DNA from: Dryococelus australis
Lineage: Eukaryota > Arthropoda > Insecta > Phasmatodea > Phasmatidae
Length of the DNA stretch: 64,000 bases
Reading direction: 5' to 3'
Assembly (NCBI GenBank): GCA_029891345.1
Contig: CM057005.1
Coordinates: 59,599,760 to 59,663,759 of the forward strand
Position 1 is the stretch's first letter, and the number at the start of each line of letters is the position of its first letter. This document shows, piece after piece, positions 1 to 12,215 of the stretch. Both the position numbers and the translations under genes were made by a program. The notes under the pieces were generated by a model. That model was given only the letters and a program-made list of their open reading frames with translations, had not been told where the DNA came from and did not search any database.

Positions 1-906
1 TATTCATGTTTATTATAAATGAAATTTTATAATTTATAAATAAAATGTAGGTAAAAACTTTAATTTAACGATAAATAAGATACGTCTGTATCGACAGAGG
101 TATTAGACGCTTGTTATATGGCATATTTAGGAAATAACTAAATACTTCATACTTGGGGTGATTTTGCAAAGGCAAACCTTTGCAACCGCGAATAGACTAC
201 ACAAACTACGAAATTAAGCTAACGCCCAAACCTCAGCAATTATATTCATAATAAAATAAAAATTATTATTATTGATGTTGTACGTAACATTAATTTACAG
301 ATGACTAAGTCATGTGATTCTAGTTCAAAACCTTGCGAACACAATACTGCAACACCATACTGCGATAACCATCTTCTTGAGAAATAAACAGCGTGATGAT
401 GACTAGAGACTGTAAATGCTCGCGAATTCATTTTAAGACACGCGGACCTATCAAACACATGTGTATTTCTGTTACGTTTGCAATTGGATCACAATATATT
501 GGACACGCCCAGGTGAACTTTGCGCCAATAGCAGAATTGCATGGAAACAAGAACGAAATACGAAGTCACCTGGTCTCAAGTAAAACTGGCCAAACACTGG
601 CGCTGCAGTCAATGGACAGTAAGCTGAAGTTCGAAGATGCATAGGAGCATGGAGTCTCAGCCTACAGTACGTTTAAAACGCGAAATTGTCCTGTCCCAAA
701 TAATATTTTAGCTGTCGGAAAAAGAGAGAATGTATGCAATACTCGAGTTGGGGAGTAAAATAAAAAATGGTCACTATTTCCAGCCTTAGTTCGACTACGT
801 TTTGACGTACAGGTTACGCCCATTCTACTATAAGCTACATGTAGCCGAATTCGCGTAATGTTGGCAACACTGCTACGGTCGCGCTTACGAATCATAGACT
901 TAATGT
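1..906. other. Unassigned AT-rich sequence
   Basis: No repeat with a second copy in the window and no convincing coding potential. The longest open frame is 83 codons and has no recognisable domain. Confidence 0.5.
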
Positions 907-1543
907 GGGTTCACGGTTAAAGACTGAAGAATTAGTACCTGTACTTAATGACTCGATAAGCACACGGAAAATGACTATAACAAAATTTGCAGTTTATGAT
1001 TGCATTAGCAACTGTTAGATCTAGCCGATCAAAATCGTAGGGGTCATAAGCAACTGAAATAACCTGGAAAAATTAGACAATTGACATATATAATTATTTG
1101 TGATCGATACTTGTGTAATTGTTTAAAAAAAAACTCGTGAAACCTTATAGAAGGAGAAGCCGATGCCAACATTACGCATTTACATCAATAAATCTGAAAA
1201 GATTTATTAAAGCGAAGTCCTCTTCCACGAAAGAAAACATGACCACGAACTATTCTTTAAATTAAGAGGATACTGTCTCTCGATTAAAATGATTACTGTC
1301 TTATTATTCCACAATACGACATAACCCAAATACAAGTTGTAAATACCGTTTCCCGCCAACAACAACTGTCGCTGTGCTCTGATTGGCTACTTCATCTTGA
1401 CTTGTACTTAAGATATGAAATGTAACCATCTCTTTAAGTCACGCCAAGAACGCACACGACAGTCATAAACTAGTACCCTTGAGCACATTGATTTATATCT
1501 TAAGCAGACAGCGCACTTATTCTGTTAAGTCAATCGTAAACCC
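907..1543 (+). mobile_element. Family H, non-autonomous TIR element, copy 1
   Basis: About 640 bp, matched over most of its length by 23170-23716. The ends are imperfect inverted repeats: the left end reads GGGTTCACGGTTAAAGACTG and the right end, reverse-complemented, starts GGGTTTACGATTGAC. There is no coding capacity, so it would be moved by another element's transposase. No clear TSD was found, so the superfamily is open. The right end abuts the next element (family J), whose left terminus is damaged here. Confidence 0.55.
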
Positions 1544-2199
1544 ACCGTAAAGATGAGGTAGACCGATCTCGCTGGCTGCGCATCAACCTATCTCCGTGTC
1601 CTTGCACCGAACTGCTTTTCTGGCAATACGGCTAGCAAAAACGGCGTGGATTCGATTTGAGGTTAGAACAGTTTATAAACAAGATGAGTTGAGAGATTTG
1701 AGCGGCTCTTAACAACGAGGTCTTGAGAGTCGATGAGGGTGAAATAATGTGAAAATGGAGCAGCGCTGTGATGCAGGGGCGGGGGAAACAGGAGATCCCC
1801 GAGAAAACCCGCCGACCAATGGCATCGTCCAGCACGATTCCCACTTGCGAAAATCCAGAGTTGCCTAGCCGGGAATTGAACCCGGTTCACGTTTTTTTGG
1901 GAGGCGGGCAGTCTACCCGTTCAGCCACCGTGCCCCCCCCCCCCCCAGTAAACAAGTGTCTTGAGATGTTTGTATACTTCCTCTGACCGATTTGTAATGC
2001 AGTTTGATTAAATTCAAATTGGAAAAAAGTATTTTGATAGTTTAAACGTGCTCGTCATTTGGCAATTTAAGATACAAACAAAACACGATCATCATTGATG
2101 ACCATGTGCCATTTGACAGTTGTGTTCCTTTGGGGTAGGTCAATGTTGGGCACATGCGCAGAAGACTAATAAGTGGCCTGCTTCATCTTTAGTCTATGT
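1542..2199 (-). mobile_element. Family J TIR element, copy 1, interrupted by a SINE
   Basis: Reverse-orientation copy of the element at 31818-32202. Its left end carries AAAGATGAGGTAGACCG and its right end CATCTTTAGTCTATG. The middle is split by a SINE at 1687-1946; removing that insertion leaves about 390 bp, close to the 383-385 bp of the two intact copies. The outermost bases of the left TIR are mutated, so the TSD cannot be confirmed for this copy. Confidence 0.65.
1687..1946 (-). mobile_element. tRNA-derived SINE (main family), nested in family J
   Basis: The head is on the right: the B-box-like GGGTTCAATTCCC, then the clover-leaf-like start ending in a run of C. The family body follows, with a GCGGGTTTTCTCGGGGATCT-like core (reverse strand) and a 3' end resembling GTTAAGAGCCGCTCAAATCT. 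A likely TSD, about TAAACAAG, flanks it at both sides with a small indel. It is younger than the J element it interrupts. Confidence 0.75.
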
Positions 2200-4459
2200 C
2201 GCGAATGCACTGCTTTTCGTCGGGGTGGAACATTTTCTCGCCGCACATAACTTCCGGCTTTCGTTCGCGCAGCGAAACTAATTCCGTTAGCAACTAATTA
2301 GCTCGCGGAAATACAGTGATTACTTGCCTGCCTCAACTGCGCGCACCGTAAAACAAGTTTATTGCGCCTAGCTACAGTCGACAACGACGATAACACTTTA
2401 TACTTGCCGCGCGGGGATCATAGCCAGAGTACTGAAATTGAATTCCATGTTGCCATGTTAGACATGACGGTACGTTTGAAGTCATTTGGCATTTATCAGT
2501 TTCCCCGCTCTAAATGCTATAGTTCACGTCCGCTTCCAAATATTTGGTCTGTATGCACGGCAGTAGCCAAGCATATTTTCCGAATCTTCCAGATTTAAAC
2601 TGTTTTCATTCGTTGCCGGCCTGAATAAATGCATACAAATAAATGCTTTCACAGCTACGTTAGGGATCATAACTACGACAGCACATGGACATCAAAGATT
2701 CCCCAAAAAAATGTATGAAGTTATCTCATAAACCAACGAAGAGCGGAAACGCTGTGTTCTGTGACACGTAGCAAGCCAAAGATAAATGGTATTTTAAAAC
2801 AAACGTTCTGGAGTTGGCAGAGGAGTAACTGCACCAAGCTACAGCCCAACAAAAGTACTCGGATCCAATGCCACTTTTCAGTACGATATACATTTATTCG
2901 TGTACCATCTTAATCAGCCCTCTTCGTGAAAGTTGAAAGTCTCTACTCTACAGAATAGCAGGAGACATAAAACTGGGTGTCGTATGATACGGATCTTGTC
3001 TCGTGATCGATTATGGTACCGTTGACAGTAATAAATTTCTGGAAGAATATCTGGCCTCAGGGTTATGTATCACGTCCTCTGGAAAAACGAAGCTTTCCCT
3101 GCAGACATACTTATTTATCTGAATATCACTGCTTAAACAAGCGCAGTAACAGTGTCTCAGAAATATCTGCCATGATATCAAAATTGTTACTCACCAAACA
3201 TTAGCGGACAAATATCGAATTTTTATTCAGGGTTTTGTTTGTACAAATGACAGTCCACAGTATCAGTTATATTATAATTTTAAAATCGTATATGTAATAT
3301 ACAAGTTATTATCTCGTTTGTTCCTACCTTGTAAATTAAATTCCACGATGAAAAGGTGCGTAAAATGTAGATTATCTAATGAGTTCAAAAAACTTTAGAC
3401 GGCTGGAAATACGACAAAAACGCCAATTTGTTAATCATGAAATTGCATATGTTTTTATTACATGGTAATTTAATCCTGAATAGTGTATATATTCATACCT
3501 TTACGGATTATTAACCTCATAGAGTAGAGAGCCTTAGTTAATTTGTGCTTGTGTATGAATTCTTTTTGGGAATGATTTTACAACGTTCGGATTCACAATC
3601 GGCTTACCACATTTTTAAATTCGTATTACTACCCCCGTTTCTCATTCCAAATCTTCTAGTTAGTTCATTTCCGGTTAGTGATTTTTTTTTTAAGTTTCTT
3701 CCAGTTCAATTATTGCAAATGACTGGCTGACGATAGGCTGTAAAATCACTCCGGACCCCAAGGCATTTTGCGCATGTGTGCAGATGGCAGTATAGCTGCA
3801 CATGCCACTAATTAGTTTATCAGCAAACCAATCACTCAACCCCGTATATCCGTGATGGACAATTAATTACAGTATGCGTTTCATGTGGCTTTCGCCATGA
3901 TCGTTTAAGTTATCTGCTGACCCTGGATACATGGATCGTTATCTGTCAATTACTATAGCTGCTTCTACTGTATACACGGCTCGTTATTTCGGGGTCAAGT
4001 TCAACCGAATATTTCGCTAGATACAACACCTGGTTCACGTTTAACGGAAAAATTCTGAAACCAAGTTTAAACGATTTTTCTTAGCTCAAAGTGTTTTTGT
4101 TCGTAAAACAGAGAAAACCTTTTTTGAGGGGTGGTCAAGTTTACCGTAACACAATATTTCTTCAATTAAAAGAGAAGGTTAAAGAAACAGGTTTGTTGTT
4201 AATAACTGTTTTTTCTTTATACTTATTTTGTTTGTGGTAATATTACGTTCCTTTATGTCCAAGAAATAAACATTCCGTAAGCTGCTTTCGTTCACAATAA
4301 AAAAAGGTTGCTTAGTACCAAAGTTAACGGTTGACCCGACGCAAACATTCATAAAGCAACAAATTCAACTGTTGTGAAATTGCAACTGATCAGGTACAGT
4401 GCTCCCAAACGTTTAATATATGTTTTGCAGTGATTCACCCAATCACTAACCTCAATAAG
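2200..4459. other. Unassigned AT-rich sequence
   Basis: No second copy of any part was noticed elsewhere in the window. The longest frame is 78 codons with no recognisable motif. Confidence 0.45.
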
Positions 4460-4471
4460 TCCAAGAGGTGA

Positions 4472-4734
4472 CTGGGGGGGCTACGGTGGCTGAGCAGTTA
4501 GCCTGCTCGCCTCCCACCAAGGCGATCCGGGTTCAATCCCCGGCCGGTTCACTCCGGATTCCCGCTTTTGGGAATCGTGCCGAACGATGCAGTTGATCGG
4601 CGTGGCTTCCTTGGGGATCCCCCGCTTCCCCCTGCACCTTCATCCTGGCGCTGCTCCATACTCGCCTAACTCACCTCACTCAACCTCATCGACTCTCAAG
4701 ACCTTGATGTTAAGAACCGTCCGAATCTCTTCAC
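4472..4734 (+). mobile_element. Full-length tRNA-derived SINE with 12-bp TSD
   Basis: This is the best full-length copy of the main SINE. It starts CTACGGTGGCTGAGCAGTTA (A-box region), with the B box GGTTCAATCCC about 40 bp downstream. A tRNA-unrelated body follows, ending TTAAGAACCGTCCGAATCTC. A 12-bp duplication, TCCAAGAGGTGA, lies at 4460-4471 and 4735-4746. The direct repeat and lack of TIRs mark LINE-assisted retroposition; the partner LINE is not in the window. Confidence 0.85.
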
Positions 4735-4812
4735 TCCAAGAGGTGATGCATTCCTGCCCATGTCACCACCTTACAAAGCCTACGTATAAAAAGCAATATA
4801 ATCACAATAAGA

Positions 4813-4905
4813 CTAGTGGTCGTATGCTGAAGGACGTTAGACTAGTAACGACGAGGGTGTGAGGGGGGGGGGTGCTAGGTTCGAGTCTCGGAGAGCAGTT
4901 CTAGT
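4813..4905 (+). repeat. Possible tRNA-like SINE head
   Basis: Contains GGTTCGAGTCTCGG, a good match to a Pol III B box, with CTAGTGGTCGTATGC about 70 bp upstream as a weak A box, separated by a run of G. It does not belong to the main SINE family. It could be a different SINE or a chance match. Confidence 0.25.
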
Positions 4906-5607
4906 AATTTTTAGTGAATATAATTTTTTAATATTTGTTACCTCTCTCTCTTATTTACAGAGCACAGATTTTCCTCACAGTGTAACTGACGTCACCCACA
5001 AGGACGTCGGCTGAGTTTTAACGACAGTGCAAGGTTATCATAGTCATTACTATATAGATTAAACAAAAATTATGTTTTTGGCAAGACCAAACTAAATTTC
5101 TTGGCGGTAACAAAACACGTGTTCCAGCAGCGAAAGCGTTTGTTACAGTGTAACTACGCGACTTCTTTAAAGTAACGTCTGACTGGTACATTATGTTGAC
5201 ACCAAATTATGGCATCTAGTTCTACGTTTCTGCGTATACGTATCTCAGTCGAAGACACAATGTGTTGCATTAGACTGAGAAAATTGGTTTCCTGGTGTTG
5301 TAAGTCCTCGCGTTAAAAACGTGTGAACACCGTTACCAGATTGTCCTCTTACATCCGCTAAATAAACATGTTAAAATATTTAATCTTAAATATTCAAACA
5401 TTGGACAGCAGTTTATTTCTAATTAACGGAAAGGACTTACGCCATAGTTCATTTCCAACTGAAAGTCTTGCGCCTCACCACTGACATTTCAACGTCTCGT
5501 TAAAAGTGCAATGAAAATGTGTAGATACTGAAAGGATTTCTTTTTATTTAATCAGTCGACATAAACTGCGAGCAGCGTCTCGTTAACCCAAATCCTCAAC
5601 GCTGGTA
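4906..5607. other. Unassigned sequence
   Basis: No motif, tandem repeat or second copy was recognised between the tRNA-like patch and the next MITE. Confidence 0.4.
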
Positions 5608-5927
5608 CAGGCTGTTCATGGTCAAATGAGCACTTTTGAAAGCCCTGCTTTAGATCTACTTGTATACACATTGTGTGATCTTCCGCCTTATGTAAAATTA
5701 ACATTGCCATGGGCCTTATCACTTTATTCATCCGTCGGTCAAGTGAAACTCTGCGAAATTATTAGAAAAGTTAATATTGCATAATCCTGCTCCCTTTTAC
5801 ACTTCCGATGCATTAAAAAAAAAAAAAAAAAAAAGCGAGATAATGAATTTAAGTTATCACAAATGTTTACCTAACTCACACTCACTAACCTAACACTTTT
5901 TATTCGACCTTAAGATATGGAATACCA
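5608..5927 (+). mobile_element. MITE family A, 3'-truncated copy
   Basis: Begins with the shared terminus GGCTGTTCATGGTCAAATGA and follows the family through its CTGCTT..AGATCTACTTGTATAC and TTATCACAAATG segments. The last ~100 bp, including the right TIR, is missing. A 20-base poly-A run (5815-5834) has expanded inside it, and a short CTAACTCACACTCACT-type insertion is present near the break. Confidence 0.75.
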
Positions 5928-6744
5928 CGGATAGACGATAAATAAGGGAGATACTAATAACTAGAGAACGAACGCGATTGTGCTGTTAGGGAATTTTCCT
6001 GTCAGTTGTCCATAGATAGAGATAGGTAGGGAATCACTAAGCACCTCACCACTGAGAGAATGGAAGTCTGTTTTTGAGCCAACGAAATTGTTGGTTTGAA
6101 TTTGGCCATAACAAATACTTGCGGTTATTTTCCATTCATGTCTTCGCGTTTTAATACAAAATTCTCACACCTTTAAAAAAAAAAAAAATTATTTAACTAT
6201 GAAAGTTGGTGAATGTAGTCCATTCACTGTTGCTTCCAGAGTATTCCTCTGCCTCGTGCAAACTAAGCTTAACCAAGTCTATAAATTTACACCTAAGGGA
6301 CATGGTGCCTCATTCGTTCGCACTCATTGTAATAATATTTTGGATAAGAACTATCTCTTACACATATCATTACCAACAAACTTATTTACTCTTTGGTGTA
6401 GTTATATTAAATATAAATTAAATAATATTATTCGTAGACAAAATATAAATAAATGTTCTATTTAACCGAAGATAAGATATTTTTATTTCAGCACGAGTAT
6501 AAAACGCTTGTAATGTGTGACACATTTAGGAAACAAGCAAACACGTCATACACGAGATTTTACCTTGTTTTGAAACAGTGTGGTGAGGAATTAGTTTCTC
6601 TTCTTTTTTAAGTTGCGTTGTATAAATTATATTGTACGAAATTGTTGTTTGCAATTTGACTTATTTAATCGATAAGGTAATATTTACACCACTTCCAACT
6701 GTGAACAATCTGAATAAATGATTTCACTGTGTTCTCTTTCCGAG
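5928..6744. other. Unassigned AT-rich sequence
   Basis: Holds a short poly-A run near 6175-6188. An 88-codon frame at 6199-6465 has no recognisable domain and typical AT-rich filler composition. Confidence 0.4.
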
Positions 6745-7001
6745 TGAGTGAACGAAGAGATTTAGGCGACTCTTAACAGCGAGGTCTTGAGAGCCGGTGA
6801 GGGTGATTGAGGTGAGTATGAAGCAGCGCCGGATTGTAAGGGCGTTTGAAAAGGGAGATCCCCGAGAAAACCCATCGACCAACGACATCGTCCGGCACGA
6901 TTCCCATATGCGAAAATTCGGGAGTGACCCGCCCGGGGATTGAGCCCGGTTCACCTTAGGTGGGAGGCGAGCAGACTAACCGCTCAGCTACCGCGGCCGC
7001 T
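6745..7001 (-). mobile_element. tRNA-derived SINE (main family), near full length
   Basis: Reverse-strand copy. The left end is the 3' tail (GATTTAGGCGACTCTTAACA on the plus strand). The right end is the tRNA-like head, with reverse-complement B box GGGCTCAATCCCC and A-box region TAGCTGAGCGGTTAG. No confident TSD. Confidence 0.8.
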
Positions 7002-8079
7002 TTTCGTTCTGAAGAAAGATTACTATAGTAGTGCGTGTTTTATAGTGGATTTTAATGCGACTTGGACCATCATGGTTAAAGCGTTAAATTACGTGTTTGC
7101 ATTCGCGCAAAACGATCTCTCTGCCCACTGACACAATTATCACTTCATTTCGAAGAGTAAGCTGACTTCACAAAATGTAGGGCGATATTTTACTTTCTAA
7201 GTAAACAGTTTCACGTCAGAAATTTCGGTAGAGCTTGCACAAGCTTTGATCTTGTAATTGCGGAAATTTTCCTGGTGCATGGTTTACACTCTGCTATCTC
7301 TGTCCTGCCGTAAAGAAGACGACACGTATACTCCACAGACAGATCGTTGCTTTAATTATCCAGATCTGCTGGTGAAGTTATCGTGGGTGGGGACATTTCC
7401 TGCGCCGCAGCAGTATCTGCGGGCCAATTCATTAAAATTTTCAAAGTTGTCGGGAGAGCAACTTTCCGAAATGCAACGACATTTCTGTGAACAAATGCGA
7501 GCTGTTTGCTGTACCCTGTATTTAAACTTCGTTCAAATGTGACGAGAGATACTGTAGTAACTGTAGGCAGTACAGTTTATCGCCACCAAATCAGAGTGTG
7601 TTTTTAAAGAATAAACAAAAATTAAAGTTATGAAATGCCGTTCCACATGCAAAAAAAAAAAGTGAAGATGTGAAATAACACAGGATGACTGATAGACGTA
7701 TGTCAGGGGAATGAAACAAACTTATTCCGTCTGTAAATGCATAGGCACAAGCGCATTGTTCAGGTGTGGCACACTAGAAAAAAAAAGCTGCATTTGTATT
7801 TACTGTCACATCATCTAAGTGGATGGATTCACTGAGTATTTGTCAAGGATAACTGCTGCAGATTTAGTCATACATTTCTTATATCCTTATCCGTCCAAAC
7901 GTATAGTTCGTCGTAGAAGTAAGGAAAAATGATTTGAAACACGAACGAATGTTTAGGATAACGACATTACAAACCTGTTCGAAAAAAAAAAAAATTAGGA
8001 CAAATAACTTAGTGATGAACGACTTTAGGACGATGAACTCTATACCTGCAGTACGACGGGTCCACAAAGTCCGTCTAAA
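7002..8079. other. Unassigned sequence with short poly-A runs
   Basis: Short adenine runs near 7652 and 7982 and a 94-codon frame (7258-7542) with no recognisable domain. Confidence 0.4.
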
Positions 8080-9021
8080 GCCGATATTACACGATACCTG
8101 CAGCCGTACTTGGTTCTTGTACAAGCTTCTACAAGGCCTGGGGCACGAGCCGGTATACCAGCGACTATATGAGCCGCCATGGAAGATTCGTATTACACGA
8201 CAGCAGTTCGCGTACTAGCATTTGGCACCCTCGGTGGGTGCGCAGTGTGTGGTTTGTAGTAAATATGAATCTCACTCGTAGAACTGCTACCAGTCAGTAA
8301 CTTGCGTAGGCCTATAAAAATTAGAAGCAAATTTTAATACCGCTATATTAAAGTTCGTATTTTATATAAATGTATTGCTTACTTGTCTAGTTTCATCCAT
8401 TTTCTTGAAAATGACTTGCTGTTACTAAAGTAGGCGTGTTATTATTAATTTTGACGAAAATTACTGACCGGTTGCAAAATATAGTTTCTTCTTTACTTAC
8501 CGGGATATTATCAGCATTGAAAATTCAATGAAGAAAAAAATTTGGGTACGGCGGAGTTTCGAACTCACGCCCAAAAGTTACCTGTCCATAAACGAACGCC
8601 GCAACCTTACCATTGTATTACCAGTTCACGCAACAGCTGACGAATTTATGTACAGAAGGTTTAAAATAATTTTTCATACAGTACGTAATGTTTTAAGTAT
8701 GCCGAACGTGTTTAAACAGTAATTAAAAAGTTGTCTTAACAAATATTGTTCGTCGTCGTCGTATTTTAAATCTGTTTGAAAGCGTTTCAACCTCACGGAT
8801 GCTAAATCAAGATGGAGGCGTCCCTTTTCAGTTTCTTCATCAACTCGTTTCAAGTAATGGCTACGCTCTGAAACTGCAACGTGATTGGCCAGGTACGAGA
8901 GCAGGTATGGAACCTGCCAAGGCGGGAAATGCCATGACGGGTGCCACACTAGCCCGTACACCGGCCGCTAAAGCTGACCTTGCACAAGCTTGTGCGGAAT
9001 CTGGTATCGTGTAATACAGCT
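8080..9021. mobile_element. Family K, putative non-autonomous TIR element
   Basis: The two ends are inverted: GCCGATATTACACGATACC at 8080-8098 and GGTATCGTGTAATACAGCT at 9003-9021. The similarity continues inward (TACAAGCTTCTACAAGG against CACAAGCTTGTGCAAGG on the other strand). A second, same-strand ATTACACGA motif lies near 8190, which hints at rearrangement. The 95-codon minus-strand frame at 8674-8961 has no recognised domain. No TSD could be fixed. Confidence 0.5.
8547..8620 (-). repeat. tRNA-like segment inside family K
   Basis: On the minus strand, GAGTTCGAAACTC resembles a B box with a GGTAAGGTTGCGGCG segment upstream at tRNA-like spacing. No acceptor stem pairs well. It may be the head of a different SINE inserted in K, or chance. 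Confidence 0.2.
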
Positions 9022-9054
9022 ATAACAGTCCGTATTATATAGGAAGTGTTTGTC

Positions 9055-9111
9055 TGCACGTGTGTGTAAATATATGCATATATACACACACACATTCACA
9101 CAAACACGCGT
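9055..9111. repeat. Degenerate TG/CA-rich simple repeat
   Basis: Alternating TGTGTGTA, ATATATAC and ACACACAC tracts; an imperfect dinucleotide microsatellite. Confidence 0.6.
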
Positions 9112-10189
9112 TATGAATATATCATAACATTGTTAATTGATTGTTAAACGTTTCAAATAAATATTTTAGGTAATATTGTTCATGCAAACAAACTGTAACA
9201 ATTGAGCGAACTGAGGTAATACCCGCCCAATATTTTCCTGGCCTGAGAAAAGAACCTGAAAGTAGCTCACATTTGTGACTCTGCCGAAGACTTTTAAATG
9301 CCCCAGAACTTCATGTCCAGGCCTGTTTGAACTTTCCTCGCCACCACAGAATTTGCCGTCGTATAATTTCTGCGTCGGTTTCGGTTACTGACCAGTTCAA
9401 GTACTGACAACGCCACAACACGTTTTTGCGAACACGCCTAATAATGGAACCTGAATTTATACATCTTATTGTGAAGGTTTTCCGATATTACGCCCAGTTG
9501 CGAAGCAAACATGAACACAAAAACGACCGTACAACATAAATGCATGCATGCAAGATTTTGAAAGTTTTTTTTTTCAGTGCGCGTACACTCGCAGACAACC
9601 ACAACTTTCGAATTCACGAGGATGTTAATTCTCCAGAGAAAACAGCACAAAAAATATAATTTATTTATCCAGATGTTTTTTAGCTCTTTAACGTAATTTG
9701 CTCGTAGTTGGCACTTTTGAAATCAGCCACAGAAATTATATGGACTCACGTGCACAGTACAGTTATTATGAACATTTGTAGTTCTATATTATAACGGGGT
9801 ATAAAAGTAGTCATGTTTAAATAAGTTGCCACCAAAATATTAATTGGACAATTAGTCCTGTCACTTTAAGAAAGAAGTCACAGAGATAGCTATAATAACT
9901 AAATAATTTATCGCTCCTTTTACCAAATTAAGCAACACAGGAAACAAGAACCTCTTATCGTAAAAGTGATTTAAATACCTAGCACTGTACATTGGATAGA
10001 ATTGGCATTAATCCGACCCACTTTAAATTCTTCACACTTGTTACTAATCTCTCGCATGCGAACCTCGGCTTCGAGTCGTTACGAATCATGTCGACGCGGA
10101 CAAGCCAAGCGATCTGTAGTGACGCGTCGGTAACCTGGCCAGGAGAAGAATCCAAAAACACGCTACAACCGTAGTCATAGTTAACAAAT
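9112..10189. other. Unassigned sequence with a possible MITE A scrap
   Basis: At about 9711-9750 the text GCACTTTTGAAATCAG..ACAGAAATTAT resembles the reverse-oriented end of MITE A, but the outer terminus is missing. Nothing else was recognised. Confidence 0.35.
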
Positions 10190-10623
10190 GCTGTTCACGA
10201 TAAAGTGAGCACTTTTGAAATCAAACTTAGAAATAATTCACTGTCTCTATGTGCATATATTTTAATTGGCGCACTGAGTGACATGTGCCCAGTAAAGTTG
10301 GTAACGATAGAAGGGAAAGTACTCCCATATTTTAACATCGAATAAAAAGTATTAGGTAACCATTTGTGATAACTCGAATTATTTGTCTCGCTTTCTGTTC
10401 TCCCCCCCTCCCCCCCCCTCAATATATCGCAGTGTTAAAATGAGCAGATTTGTACAATATTACTTTTCTATTAATTTCACAGCTTCACTTGTCCGAAGCA
10501 TGAATAAAGTGATGATGCCCACGACAATGTTAATTTTACTTAAGGCGGAAGAACACACAGCGTGTATACAAGTAGATCTTAGGCAGGGCTTTCAAAAGTG
10601 CTCCTTTGACGGTGAAAAGCCGA
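10190..10623 (-). mobile_element. MITE family A, full-length reverse copy
   Basis: Runs from CTGTTCACGATAAAGTGAGC to AAAGTGCTCCTTTGACGG with the family interior reversed (ACATGTGCCCAGTAAAGTTG, then GTTACC/ATTTGTGATAAC-type text). It contains a C-rich insert near 10400-10420. Both ends are somewhat mutated, so it is an older copy. Confidence 0.8.
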
Positions 10624-10894
10624 TCAAACACAGCAGCGGAGCAACAGCGGATCTCCCGACCCGGCGGTACCGTATTCTGGACAATCAGGCTACCAAGAAA
10701 CGATATAACGCTCAGCAACACTTTTAACGACGTCTGTCTGTGGACACCACACGCTGAGAACAACTCTCGAGATGCAGCTTCAACCTGGCGTTTCGTTCGT
10801 TTCTTCCCGTCATAACATTCGGGCCTAGGGCAACGATACAATTCAGACTAGTCGTTTATTGTATTTGAAATGGTCAACATGACTTGGACGTTTT

Positions 10895-11505
10895 TTTTCT
10901 TCCTAACCTACCCTGATTCCAAGTGTTGGATCTACGTCCGAGGTAGCGACGGGAGCTAGTTGTGTCTCGGGGCTGGGCCCCTTACGCCTACAGGGGAGTG
11001 GATCCCTGCACGGAGGCATGCATCGCTGCAGGAAAGATTTGGGTAGCCATGGCTACAGTTTGTGGCCATGACTACCTCCCTAAGTGAACCTACAGTTAAC
11101 CTGTAACTACATACGTGAATAATTCGCGAATTGATTTTGGGTAACGCTAGAATTCAAGAACTGTTACGATTAGGTGACTATTGCGATTGGTCTATGCATA
11201 ATTTAACACCTACTGAAGAACACTGAACCAGTAACAAACCTACGACAAAATGCAGGCCCAACCATCGCATCCCGCTGTGATAGTAAGCAACCAATGACGA
11301 TTTTTTATCTACATTATTGTACACTAGACTGTGGAGTCTAGCCTATAGGTCACTGAACTCGCGAATTCTTACGGTCTCTACTTATAACTAAGAAGAAAAA
11401 GGGAAAAACAGGCATAGACACCGCTAAAAACCCCTTCGACAGAAAATAATTAGAAATGTTTGCATGCATTAAAATAAAATGTTACAGGAGACAGATAGGT
11501 AGGAA
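10895..11505 (+). repeat. Dispersed repeat I, copy 1, interrupted
   Basis: Shares with 13783-14093 and 15885-16180 a GC-rich core (CCTACAGGGG..GCATGCATCGC, TAGCCATGGC, GACTACCTCCCTAAGTG) and a 3' block (CAGGCATAGACACCG, TGCATGCATTAAA, GCTACAGGAGACAG-like). It is split by about 260 bp (11114-11373) carrying its own inverted ends. No tRNA-like promoter, TIR or coding capacity was recognised, so the repeat class is unknown. Confidence 0.6.
11114..11373. mobile_element. Small TIR insertion (M) inside repeat I
   Basis: Its ends are roughly inverted: CGTGAATAATTCGCGAATTG at left and, reverse-complemented, CCGTAAGAATTCGCGAGTTC at right. It exactly interrupts homology between repeat I copies, which supports it being an insertion. 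Only one copy was seen. Confidence 0.45.
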
Positions 11506-11523
11506 CCGTACTCTTTATTAGTG

Positions 11524-11770
11524 AGTGAAGAGCGGAGAGATTTGGAAGGCTCTTAACATCGAGGACTTGAGAGCCGGTGAGGGTGATTGAAGTGGGTATG
11601 GAGCAGCGTCGGAATGAAAGGGCGGTGGAAATGAGAGATCCCCGAGAAAACCAGCCGACAGTCCGGCACGATCCTCACACGCGAAAATCCGGAGTGACCC
11701 GGTAGGGGATTGAACCCAGATCGCCTTGGTGGGAAGTGAGCGGGCTAACCGCTCAGCCACCGTGGCCCCC
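11524..11770 (-). mobile_element. tRNA-derived SINE with perfect 13-bp TSD
   Basis: The main SINE family in reverse orientation, head at right (reverse-complement B box GGGTTCAATCCCC). It is flanked by an identical 13-bp duplication, CTCTTTATTAGTG, at 11511-11523 and 11771-11783. The perfect duplication suggests a comparatively recent insertion, into or just beside repeat I. Confidence 0.9.
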
Positions 11771-11984
11771 CTCTTTATTAGTGGGAGAGAGAAATTCTAG
11801 TAGAGAGGGGGTGTTACATTTCGTTTCCATGGTGATGACTGGCTCTTGCATGTCTTGGACGTCCTTCCACAAAAGCTTATATACTAAGTGTGCTTAGGAT
11901 ATCAACCCCCCCCCCCTCCTCTCCATTCTAATCAACCAGCAAACCGTGACACACTCTCGGGTCATACGCCGCGATTAGAAACTG

Positions 11985-12170
11985 CGGTGCTCTCGTCGCT
12001 GGCGCGCTGGACTCCCCACCAAGGTGATCCAAGTTCGATCCCTTCTCCCGTTTTCGCACATGTAAAACATGGCGGACGGCGCCGTTGGGCAGTGGTCTTT
12101 TTTAAAGGGTACTCGCCATTGTATTTCGTCGTTACTTCATCTCCGCCTCACGTTAACACCATGGATAAAG
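11985..12170 (+). mobile_element. Diverged tRNA-SINE (second subfamily)
   Basis: Contains CTCCCCACCAAGGTGATCC and AAGTTCGATCCC at tRNA-like spacing, followed by TTTTCGCACATGTAAAACAT and a GGGTACTCGCCATTG segment. The copy at 14290-14485 shares this different body, so this is a separate or strongly diverged subfamily. The A box is poorly conserved. Confidence 0.5.
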
Positions 12171-12215
12171 GTAGCCTAGCCTTTTAGCATCTATCGAAAC
12201 TTCTCAACTTTGCAT

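Noticed and set aside
4472..4560. A functional tRNA gene
   Set aside because: A and B boxes are good but the stems do not pair and the segment is the head of a SINE with a TSD and many relatives.
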